8,966 nt of DNA from Candidatus Magasanikiibacteriota bacterium (lineage in GTDB: Bacteria; Patescibacteriota; Patescibacteriia; Magasanikbacterales; GWA2-37-8): contig CAINUM010000010.1 in assembly GCA_903853785.1 (NCBI GenBank), forward strand, positions 1 through 8,966. Reading direction: 5' to 3'. Of this stretch, positions 1-6,030 are shown one piece after another. The position numbers and the translations under genes were made by a program. The notes under the pieces are model-generated. The model searched no databases. It saw only the letters and a list, made by a program, of their open reading frames with translations, and was not told the DNA's origin. Within the stretch, counting starts at the first letter, position 1. Each line of letters starts with the position of its first letter.

Positions 1-859
1 GTTTAAAAGCTCCAGGATTAACTTTTTCAAAATCAGGTTGGACCAAAGATTTTGTTATTTCACGCGCTCGATCACTACGTAAGTTGAAAAAGAAAACTGC
101 ATCGTTATTTTTTATTACAGCAATCGGCTTATTCTTTTCTAAAATTATTGTTGGATTTATAAATTCATCTGTTTCTCCGCGATTATATGCTTTGAGTAAT
201 GCATCCTCAGCTCCGTTGGCAGTTTGACCTTTTCCAATAACCATCGCCTCATAAGCATTTTTTGTGCGCTTCCAGTTTTTGTTTCTATCCATACCAAACA
301 AACGACCCATAATAGTGACAATTTTCTGATTGTCATACATGTGAAGTCGAAGGTTTTCTAAATGACGGACAGCGTCGTGTTGTGCTGAATCTCGACCGTC
401 AGTAAATAAATGTAAATAAACTTTTTTAATATTCTCTTTGTGAAAGAAATCTAACAATGCATACAAATGTTCTGGACATGAATGTGCACTATTATGATTT
501 GAAAGTAGCCCCATTAAATGTACTGCTGTTTTGTATTTTTTAACATGATGTAAAGCTTGTTCAAAAGCGTTGTTTTTGAAGAATGTACCATCGGCAATAG
601 CATCACTAACATACAATCCATCTTGTTTTACTATACGACCTGCACCTAAATTAATATGTCCTGCTTCACTATTTCCTTCTTGCCCTTTAAACAAACCGAC
701 AGCTTCACCACTAGCCTGAAGTTGGGTATTTGGATATTTTTTTAAAAAATCAAAATAATTTGGTGCGTGTTCTGGCACAATAGGATTTAAAGTATTTTCT
801 TTTTTTCCTATACCCCAACCATCGATGATGACCAATACGGTAGTTTTGTGTTCTGGCAT
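1..859 (-). CDS. gpmI: 2,3-bisphosphoglycerate-independent phosphoglycerate mutase (3' end cut by window edge)
   Basis: This cytoplasmic enzyme interconverts 3- and 2-phosphoglycerate in lower glycolysis, using two metal ions and a phosphoserine intermediate. The first 286 residues are visible; the family is about 500 long, so the C-terminal part of the phosphatase domain lies outside the window. Seen directly: a metal-site DGWG at residues 13-16, the NSEAGH motif with the candidate catalytic Ser64 at 63-68, HLFTDGRD at 150-157, GRLFGMDRN at 185-193 (Arg186, Arg192) and NLRSDRAR at 259-266 (Arg261, Arg264). These match the catalytic and substrate-binding signatures of the family. The usual SDGGVHSH segment is replaced by SNHNSAHS at 120-127, though a His remains. 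The ATG at 857-859 lies 1 bp after the eno stop, with no strong Shine-Dalgarno, so it is probably translated by coupling to eno. Assignment is confident; the symbol follows from the metal-dependent, cofactor-independent signatures. Confidence 0.95.
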   Translation of the reverse strand, partial: MPEHKTTVLVIIDGWGIGKKENTLNPIVPEHAPNYFDFLKKYPNTQLQASGEAVGLFKGQEGNSEAGHINLGAGRIVKQDGLYVSDAIADGTFFKNNAFEQALHHVKKYKTAVHLMGLLSNHNSAHSCPEHLYALLDFFHKENIKKVYLHLFTDGRDSAQHDAVRHLENLRLHMYDNQKIVTIMGRLFGMDRNKNWKRTKNAYEAMVIGKGQTANGAEDALLKAYNRGETDEFINPTIILEKNKPIAVIKNNDAVFFFNLRSDRAREITKSLVQPDFEKVNPGAFK

Positions 860-860
860 A

Positions 861-2108
861 TTAACCAACTAATTCCATTTCAATTTCCATTAAACGATTA
901 TATTTTTCAACACGTTCTGAACGAGAAAGAGATCCAGTTTTGATGAAATCTGAATTTACAGCTACCGCCAAGTCAGCAATAAACGTATCGCTAGTTTCAC
1001 CACTACGATGAGAAACAGCCACTTTATAATTATTTTCTTTTGCTAGAGCAATAGCCGCCATTGTTTCACTAACGGTTCCGATCTGATTTAATTTTATTAA
1101 AATCGCATTGCCTACTTTTTGATTTATTCCCATTTGTAATCGCTCGGTGTTAGTTACAAACAAATCATCACCTACTAAAGTGGTTTTGCCACCCATGTCT
1201 TTGGTGAGTTTCTGCCAATTATCCCAATCATCTTCACTCAAACCATCTTCAATAGTAATTATAGGATACTTCTTGGTCCACTGTTTGTAGGTATCAATCA
1301 TTTTTTCAGCAGTCCAGCCTTGTTTTTTACTAACAAAATAATATTTTTTACTGCGAAAAAATTCTGAAGCAGCCACATCTAATCCTAAAAATACATGCTT
1401 ACCTGGAATCCAACCAGTGTATTTTATAGCCTCCATAATAACTTGCAAAGCACGCTCGTTATTTAACAACTCCGGAGCAAAGCCACCTTCATCTCCAACT
1501 GATGTTACATAACCTTTTTGACTAAGAATATTTGCTAAAGCATGAAAAATTTGTGAACCCATTCGTACGCGTTCACTCATCAACTTATGACGAGGAATGA
1601 TCATAAATTCCTGAATAGACAAACCATTGTCCGCATGTCGGCCACCATTCAAGATGTTCATCATTGGGACTGGCAAACGAAATTCTTTTTCTTTTATATT
1701 ATAAACCTGGCGCAAATATTTATAGAGAGGCATTTTTTTAGATTCAGCGCCAGCGCGAGCAATAGCCATAGATACCGCGAGAATCGCATTGGCTCCTAAA
1801 TTTGTTTTATTTTTTGTTCCGTCTAATTCTAACATTTTTTTATCTAGGTCTTTCAAATCTTCTACCTCCAATCCAATAAGTTTTTTGGCAATTGCAATAT
1901 TTACATTTTTAACGGCTTTCAATACTCCTTTACCACCATAACGCTTACCACCATCACGCAGCTCAAGCGCTTCGTGTGAACCAGTAGACGCACCAGACGG
2001 TACTTTAGCAATACCGACTATGCCATTTTCTAAAACCACTTTGGCTTCAACAGTTGGATTACCTCGTGAATCAAGAATTTCTCTCCCGATAATTTGTTTG
2101 ATTTTCAT
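861..2108 (-). CDS. eno: Enolase (phosphopyruvate hydratase)
   Basis: Enolase dehydrates 2-phosphoglycerate to phosphoenolpyruvate with Mg2+ in the cytoplasm. The 415-residue product is slightly short for the family (about 420-435) but complete. Visible landmarks are the SGASTG active-site loop at residues 38-43 (Ser41), GGRHADNG around His158, Glu167, VGDEGGFAPE with Glu207, metal ligands Asp244 (GLDVAASEF), Glu287 (IEDGLSEDDW) and Asp314 (GDDLFVTN), the general base Lys339 (LIKLNQIGT), SHRSGETSD at 366-374, and Lys390 before the SRSERVEKYN tail. Nothing catalytic is missing. The ATG at 2106-2108 gives the standard N-terminus (MKIKQIIGREILDSRGNPT). Only a weak GAAG lies just before it. It is separated from the upstream SIMPL gene by a hairpin terminator and has its own TATAAT promoter, so eno-gpmI is probably an independent two-gene (or longer) unit. 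Confidence 0.98.
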   Translation of the reverse strand: MKIKQIIGREILDSRGNPTVEAKVVLENGIVGIAKVPSGASTGSHEALELRDGGKRYGGKGVLKAVKNVNIAIAKKLIGLEVEDLKDLDKKMLELDGTKNKTNLGANAILAVSMAIARAGAESKKMPLYKYLRQVYNIKEKEFRLPVPMMNILNGGRHADNGLSIQEFMIIPRHKLMSERVRMGSQIFHALANILSQKGYVTSVGDEGGFAPELLNNERALQVIMEAIKYTGWIPGKHVFLGLDVAASEFFRSKKYYFVSKKQGWTAEKMIDTYKQWTKKYPIITIEDGLSEDDWDNWQKLTKDMGGKTTLVGDDLFVTNTERLQMGINQKVGNAILIKLNQIGTVSETMAAIALAKENNYKVAVSHRSGETSDTFIADLAVAVNSDFIKTGSLSRSERVEKYNRLMEIEMELVG

Positions 2109-2156
2109 AACTTCAAGGGTTGGAATAATAAATTAAATATATTTTATTTATTAGCA

Positions 2157-2165
2157 ATTATACCA
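2157..2165 (-). promoter_or_regulatory. Extended -10 promoter of eno-gpmI
   Basis: On the minus strand the sequence reads TGG followed by a perfect TATAAT, an extended -10 (TGnTATAAT). The 6-mer 17 bp upstream is only a T run, so a good -35 is absent, as is tolerated by extended -10 promoters. It lies just after the SIMPL terminator and leaves 48 nt to the eno ATG, giving a predicted leader of about 40 nt. Confidence 0.7.
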
Positions 2166-2178
2166 TATCAAGCAAATT

Positions 2179-2208
2179 AAAAAAAGAGGTTTTTACACCT
2201 CTCTTTTT
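2179..2208 (-). terminator. Intrinsic terminator after the SIMPL-domain gene
   Basis: On the minus strand an AGAGG arm (2198-2202) pairs with CCTCT (2185-2189) across an 8-nt loop. The stem is extended by a G-U pair and A-U pairs, and the 3' arm runs into seven T residues. It starts 8 nt after the SIMPL stop codon and precedes the eno promoter, as expected for a rho-independent terminator. The A run on the other side makes it potentially bidirectional, but no plus-strand gene converges on it. Confidence 0.85.
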
Positions 2209-2215
2209 ATCTATG

Positions 2216-3088
2216 TTAAGGTAAAATTTCGTAAGTGAGACTAACATTCATCACTACATCTTTACTACCACTAGCGACTGAATCTGGACCACCGCCACCT
2301 TCAGCTGCACTAAATGACATTACCTTCATTGGATATACATCATTGGCTCCCTCATATTCATTAAATGAAACTACCGGACCTAGATGTACACCTAATTTTT
2401 GTGATAAATACAAAGCTTTTACCTTGGCATCACTCAATGCTTTGGCTCTAGCGTCGGTCTTTAAATTTTCTGGATCGTCAATTGTAAAATTTAAACCACT
2501 AACTTCAGTTGCGCCATATTTACCTGCCAAACTTAAAATTTGTGGGATTTTACTTAAATCTCGTATTTTAATTGTTAATTGGTTGGTAACTTTATAACCA
2601 AGTAATTGTTGACCAGTCTGTTGAGTGTAATTATAATCTGGATAAATAGTATAATTACTCTGCAAGTCTTTGTCGGCAACATTAAATGACTTTAACTCCG
2701 ACATTATCTGATCCATTACTTTTTTATTGTCTGCCTGAGCTTTTGCAACATCTTTGTCGGTATTTGAATAACCAATAGTCGTGACTGCGATGTCGTTATT
2801 ACCAGTTACCTTACCAAAACCTGAAACGACGATTGTGCGTTCCATTTTATCGGCTTTTCCTATTGTTAAATATTTTTTACCGTTATTACGAATCTCTGTT
2901 CCAACGAACACGATCAGGTAAACTAATAAAATTCCAATCAATGTTTTAATAAGTCTCTTACCAAAACCATGATGACCACAGCCACCTTTTAACTCGCAGC
3001 CCATATGGCAACGATCTTCCCCGCTACCCCCACAGCATTCTTTCTTAGCCATAGGCGCTATAGTTGGGGTCTTTGTTATGACAGGCAT
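2216..3088 (-). CDS. SIMPL-domain (DUF541) membrane-anchored protein with Cys/His-rich N-terminus
   Basis: The 290-residue product has three parts. Residues 1-45 are a short, probably cytoplasmic segment rich in Cys, His and Gly (Cys18, 19, 27, 31, 37; His28, 39, 40). Residues 46-63 are one hydrophobic transmembrane helix after KRLIK. Residues about 82-290 form a SIMPL domain (VVSGFGKVT, an IYPDYNYTQQTGQQLLGYKVTN-type stretch, DARAKALSDAKVKA, and a final VSLTYEILP strand). The family is generally extracytoplasmic and of poorly defined function, so I assign no activity. I chose the ATG at 3086-3088 because GGAG sits 5 nt upstream of it; a GTG ten codons earlier (3116-3118) lies inside a large inverted repeat and lacks a ribosome site, and a later ATG at 3050-3052 also lacks one. 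The gene follows pgk by 57 bp and ends at a terminator, so pgk read-through may supply some transcript. Confidence 0.85.
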   Translation of the reverse strand: MPVITKTPTIAPMAKKECCGGSGEDRCHMGCELKGGCGHHGFGKRLIKTLIGILLVYLIVFVGTEIRNNGKKYLTIGKADKMERTIVVSGFGKVTGNNDIAVTTIGYSNTDKDVAKAQADNKKVMDQIMSELKSFNVADKDLQSNYTIYPDYNYTQQTGQQLLGYKVTNQLTIKIRDLSKIPQILSLAGKYGATEVSGLNFTIDDPENLKTDARAKALSDAKVKALYLSQKLGVHLGPVVSFNEYEGANDVYPMKVMSFSAAEGGGGPDSVASGSKDVVMNVSLTYEILP

Positions 3089-3093
3089 AATAA

Positions 3094-3097
3094 CTCC
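3094..3097 (-). promoter_or_regulatory. Shine-Dalgarno of the SIMPL-domain gene
   Basis: Minus-strand GGAG followed by TTATT and ATG gives a 5-nt spacing. It is the clearest ribosome binding site in the window and decides the start at 3088 over the GTG at 3118. Confidence 0.7.
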
Positions 3098-3099
3098 AA

Positions 3100-3129
3100 T
3101 CGAATTAACAGCGCACACTGTTTATTCGA
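3100..3129 (-). repeat. 30-bp inverted repeat upstream of the SIMPL gene (operator or 5'UTR hairpin)
   Basis: The minus strand reads TCGAATAAACAG, then TGTGCG, then CTGTTAATTCGA. Eleven of twelve positions pair in each arm; the single A-A mismatch sits at the same place in both. It lies between the pgk stop and the SIMPL ribosome site. No T run follows, so it is not a standard terminator. A TAAAAT-like -10 is possible just upstream (about 3134-3139), which would place the dyad over the transcription start. It may be a repressor operator or a leader hairpin; the sequence alone does not choose. Confidence 0.6.
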
Positions 3130-3145
3130 AATTATTTTAATTAAA

Positions 3146-4303
3146 TTATTTTTTTAATAAATTCGTCAAACCTGGTAATTTTTTTCCACTTAAAAATTCC
3201 AACATCGCCCCGCCACCGGTCGAAACTAAGTCTACATCATTTAACAAATTGAGGTGGCGTAAAATTTCTAATGTTTCACCACCACCACAAACACCAAAAG
3301 CTTTACCCTTTGAGCGACTGGCAAACAAATTTACCAAAGCATATGTGCCGTGGTGATATGGAGACTGCTCAAACCTCCCCATCGCGCCATTCCAAACTAG
3401 AGTTTTGGCTGATTTTAGATATTTTGCAAACAAAAGCACTGTCTTAGGGCCAATATCAAAAATTCCTTCGTCCTTTTTTAAAATTAATTTTTTATCCAAC
3501 AAAACGACGCGAGTATTTTTTCCTTTATCGGTACCAACGACCACATCAATTGGCATTATTATTTTTCGATTTTTTAATAATTTTAAAACAACATTTTTAA
3601 ATATTTTATTAATTACAGAATTGCCAACTTCGTGCCCTTTTGCCCACAAAAATGTATTGAACATTTCTCCAGAGAGTAATACATTATTTGTTTTTGGTAA
3701 TAAATTTTTTAATATCAATAATTTTGTTTCTGTTTTTAAACCGCCGAGCATTAACACCATTGGTTGTTTAGGATTTAAAACTACCTTTGACAAACCTTCT
3801 ACTTCTGACGAGAGCAAAAACCCAGCATAAGATGGCAAAAACTTTGACACACCACTTACCGAGGCGCTATTACGATGTGAAACCGCAAAACCATCCAAAA
3901 CAAAAATATCTGCTAATTGCGACAACTGTTTAGCAAATTTTAGATTATTTGATTCTTCTCCTTTATAAAAACGAATATTCTCTAATAAAACCAGCTTTTC
4001 CCCTTCCCAATCATCACGATTTTCCAATTTATCAAAAACAACCTTTGTACCAATTAATTTTTTTAGTTCCAAAGCTACTGGTAAAAGTGAAAACTTTTTT
4101 TCTTTACTTAAAGGCCTTCCTAAATGACTAACCAAAATTACACGCGCCCCGCTATGCAACAAAAATTTTATAGTCGGTAAACTGGATTGAATTTTAAAAT
4201 TATCTACGACTACACCTTTTTTTACCGGTACATTAAAATCAACACGCACCAAAATACGCTGACCAAATAAATGTTTTACTTCTTTTATACTTTTTAACTG
4301 CAT
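3146..4303 (-). CDS. pgk: Phosphoglycerate kinase, divergent
   Basis: This cytoplasmic enzyme transfers the acyl phosphate of 1,3-bisphosphoglycerate to ADP, the first ATP-yielding step of glycolysis. The 385-residue product covers both PGK domains. Landmarks are RVDFNVP at 20-26, SHLGRP at 59-64, LENIRFYKGEE at 107-117, DGFAVSHR at 137-144, GGLKTETK at 187-194 with both lysines kept, DIGPKT at 283-288, VWNGAMGRFE at 303-312, CGGGET at 339-344 and VSTGGGAMLEFL at 360-371. Several motifs differ from the common bacterial form: DAFGTAHR, GGAKV, NGPMG and GGGDT are here DGFAVSHR, GGLKT, NGAMG and GGGET. The substrate-site arginines and lysines remain, so I infer an active enzyme. The ATG at 4301-4303 places RVDFNVP at the normal distance from the N-terminus. 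Its own promoter lies only 8 bp away. Its product is passed on by gpmI and eno, encoded nearby. Confidence 0.96.
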   Translation of the reverse strand: MQLKSIKEVKHLFGQRILVRVDFNVPVKKGVVVDNFKIQSSLPTIKFLLHSGARVILVSHLGRPLSKEKKFSLLPVALELKKLIGTKVVFDKLENRDDWEGEKLVLLENIRFYKGEESNNLKFAKQLSQLADIFVLDGFAVSHRNSASVSGVSKFLPSYAGFLLSSEVEGLSKVVLNPKQPMVLMLGGLKTETKLLILKNLLPKTNNVLLSGEMFNTFLWAKGHEVGNSVINKIFKNVVLKLLKNRKIIMPIDVVVGTDKGKNTRVVLLDKKLILKKDEGIFDIGPKTVLLFAKYLKSAKTLVWNGAMGRFEQSPYHHGTYALVNLFASRSKGKAFGVCGGGETLEILRHLNLLNDVDLVSTGGGAMLEFLSGKKLPGLTNLLKK

Positions 4304-4311
4304 AGGTATAC

Positions 4312-4320
4312 ATTATACCA
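4312..4320 (-). promoter_or_regulatory. Extended -10 promoter of pgk, predicted to give a leaderless mRNA
   Basis: Minus-strand TGG plus a perfect TATAAT; no good -35 is visible at 17-18 bp. Only 8 bp separate the hexamer from the pgk ATG, so initiation 6-8 nt downstream would start the mRNA at, or 1-2 nt before, the start codon. No Shine-Dalgarno exists there. The TATGGTATAAT string is identical to the one in the eno promoter. Confidence 0.7.
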
Positions 4321-4339
4321 TAAATTTATAAAAAACAGA

Positions 4340-4433
4340 AAACACAACAGATTACTTTTGAGCGGGTTATGAGCCGAGGCTCATCCTTTTGGCCTCATGG
4401 CCAAAAAAAGCGAAAAAGCAATTTGTTGTGTTT
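4340..4433 (-). repeat. Nested inverted repeats filling the region between the carboxypeptidase gene and pgk
   Basis: The 152-bp gap (4304-4455) contains three perfect dyads. An outer pair, AAACACAACA (4424-4433 on the minus strand) and TGTTGTGTTT (4340-4349), is 10 bp long and 74 nt apart. Inside are TTTTGGCC/GGCCAAAA around ATGA (4387-4406) and ATGAGCC/GGCTCAT around TC (4369-4384). The core is much richer in G+C than its surroundings. In the minus-strand transcript the outer 3' arm runs into TTTTCTGTTTTTT, so the whole could act as a terminator for the upstream operon. Neither inner hairpin is followed by a T run on either strand. A repeated intergenic element or a small structured RNA are alternatives. 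Confidence 0.65.
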
Positions 4434-4455
4434 GATAATATCTATAAACTAAATT

Positions 4456-5466
4456 TTATTGCGCTAATTTTTCATAGCCAATATCCCCTGGCCAAGAATA
4501 ATGCTCAAAAGCCCAGGTTGCCAAATCGCGCGCTTCACTAAACCGCGCTTCTACGGTATCGGCACCAAATACCACCGTGCGAATAGCCCGCTTTCCTCCA
4601 TTTTCTATTCGAACCGCAAAATTATATTTAGAACCATCAATAAATCCTGTTTTTCCAGCAATGGTTAAGTCACCAAATTTGTTAGGCACCCATTTTGTTA
4701 AAAGCCAGTCTGTAGTCCAAATTCTACGTTGTTTTTTATCCAATGGTTGGGCGTAATATTCTGGGGTTTGCAATGTATTATAAATCTTATCACTAGCCAA
4801 TGCATACTTTAATAAACGTGCGGTATCACGAGCACTACCAACATCTCGCTCGTCAATTCCAGTAGGTTCTACAAAACGCAAACTACGTAAACGCAAATCA
4901 TGAGCTTTCTCATTCATTTTATTGACAAAATCTTCCATTTTAATACCACTACCGTTTACCAATGCATTTATTGCACTATTTGACGATCCGACCAAAGCTA
5001 TATTCCACAAATCTCCCATTGTAAATTTTTCACCAGTATTTATAAAATGACTATTACTATCATAGATATCTGGAGTAATTTCTACTACTTTTTTCCAATC
5101 AGGATTTAGGTCCAACAAAACTAGAGCAGACATTAATTTTGAAATACTTGCCAACGGACGAACTGTGTCCGCATTTTTTTCAAACAAAACCGTGTCGGTT
5201 TTATCATCCATTAAAATTGCTGTAACAGCTGTGAGTTTTACATCGCATGGCTGCTGATCTTTTTTTAGTGGTACATTAGGATGACTGATCGGAAGTGCGG
5301 CAAACTGCTCATCACCGCCTACCATTATTATTCTTGGTTTTGATTTTGGTAAAAATGATATTTTTTGAGAAGCTTGTGGATATGAAACCGACCCAACAAA
5401 AAGAAACACAACACCTACTAGCATTATGCCAAATGAAGAAATAAAATCAATTATATTTTTAGGCAT
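4456..5466 (-). CDS. D-alanyl-D-alanine carboxypeptidase-like serine peptidase (S11, PBP5-type), N-terminally anchored
   Basis: This family removes the terminal D-Ala from peptidoglycan stem peptides outside the membrane. All three penicillin-binding motifs are visible in the 336-residue product: SISK at 107-110 (nucleophile Ser107, Lys110), SSN at 161-163 and KTG at 272-274, with EPTGIDE at 200-206 resembling the family's NPTGLDE. Residues about 12-29 form one hydrophobic helix, acting as an uncleaved anchor or signal peptide. No lipobox Cys is present. A linker of about 45 residues joins it to the catalytic domain. There is no room for the C-terminal beta domain and amphipathic anchor of classical PBP5. 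The ATG at 5464-5466 lies 11 bp after the scpB stop with only a weak AAGA upstream, so it is probably the last gene of the gap-aspS-scpA-maf-scpB run. An endopeptidase role (PBP7-like) cannot be excluded. Confidence 0.9.
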   Translation of the reverse strand: MPKNIIDFISSFGIMLVGVVFLFVGSVSYPQASQKISFLPKSKPRIIMVGGDEQFAALPISHPNVPLKKDQQPCDVKLTAVTAILMDDKTDTVLFEKNADTVRPLASISKLMSALVLLDLNPDWKKVVEITPDIYDSNSHFINTGEKFTMGDLWNIALVGSSNSAINALVNGSGIKMEDFVNKMNEKAHDLRLRSLRFVEPTGIDERDVGSARDTARLLKYALASDKIYNTLQTPEYYAQPLDKKQRRIWTTDWLLTKWVPNKFGDLTIAGKTGFIDGSKYNFAVRIENGGKRAIRTVVFGADTVEARFSEARDLATWAFEHYSWPGDIGYEKLAQ

Positions 5467-5477
5467 AACAAAAATCT

Positions 5478-6029
5478 TTACGAAGCAGTTTCATTACTTT
5501 GTGATAAAGCAATACTAATATGTTCATGACTGTGAAGCTTATCATACTCTGGCAACTCATTCAAACTATTAATTCCTAAATGACGAAGATAATCCATAGT
5601 GACTTCATACTTTGGCAACAAACCAGATGGATCATCCGCTTCTTTTACCAACCCGCGAATCATTAAATTGCGAATTATCAAACTACAATTAACTCCACGA
5701 ATTTGTTCCATCTCTGGTCTGGTAATTGGTCCACAATATGATATAACCGTCAGGGTTTCGAGTTGTGGTCTGGTTAACTCACCACTAACTTCTGCCTTTA
5801 AAAAATTCTCCGCCGATTCACGATTATCTGGATTAGCAACCATTTGCCACTCATCATTATTTTGTATTATTACAATCCCCGATTCTTGATTATTGTATTT
5901 TAAACAGAGCTCAGATAATGATTCCTGTACCACCGCTTCCTCTGCTTGTAAAACTTTTACAATCTTTTTTAAAGATAAGGGTTTGCTTGCAACAAATAAA
6001 ATTGTTTCCAGTTGTGAATTTAATGTCAT
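5478..6029 (-). CDS. scpB: Segregation and condensation protein B
   Basis: ScpB is the winged-helix partner that binds the kleisin ScpA and helps load and shape the SMC complex on the chromosome. The 183-residue product has the usual two winged-helix domains, at roughly 1-80 and 85-155. The best signature is LTRPQLETLTVISY at 85-98 followed by PITRPEMEQIRGVN at 101-114, matching the family's LS.AALETLAIIAY..PITR.EIE.IRGVN. A YEVT and LRHLGINSLNELPE stretch follows, as in other ScpBs, then a polar tail of about 25 residues. The Tyr-Arg/Asn-Gln that normally precedes PIT is Tyr-Cys-Gly here. The start is 1 bp after the maf stop, without a Shine-Dalgarno, which points to coupled translation. Its partner gene scpA is two genes upstream in the same run, separated by maf. 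Confidence 0.95.
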   Translation of the reverse strand: MTLNSQLETILFVASKPLSLKKIVKVLQAEEAVVQESLSELCLKYNNQESGIVIIQNNDEWQMVANPDNRESAENFLKAEVSGELTRPQLETLTVISYCGPITRPEMEQIRGVNCSLIIRNLMIRGLVKEADDPSGLLPKYEVTMDYLRHLGINSLNELPEYDKLHSHEHISIALSQSNETAS

Positions 6030-6030
6030 A

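Noticed and set aside
2235..2597. 120-codon open frame on the plus strand
   Set aside because: It is the antisense shadow of the SIMPL domain, with no ribosome site or recognisable domain.
3089..3118. GTG start for the SIMPL gene at 3118
   Set aside because: It lies inside the inverted repeat and lacks a Shine-Dalgarno, while the ATG at 3088 has GGAG 5 nt upstream.
3100..3129. Inverted repeat as a LexA/SOS box
   Set aside because: The half-sites AACAG and CTGTT are in the opposite order and spacing from the E. coli box and do not contain the Gram-positive GAAC-N4-GTTC core.
3405..3830. 141-codon open frame on the plus strand
   Set aside because: It is antisense to well-supported pgk codons, matches no family I recognise and reflects the low stop density opposite AT-rich coding sequence.
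4387..4406. GGCC hairpin as a simple rho-independent terminator
   Set aside because: The stem is strong, but no T run follows its 3' arm on either strand; the T run on the minus strand is on the 5' side.
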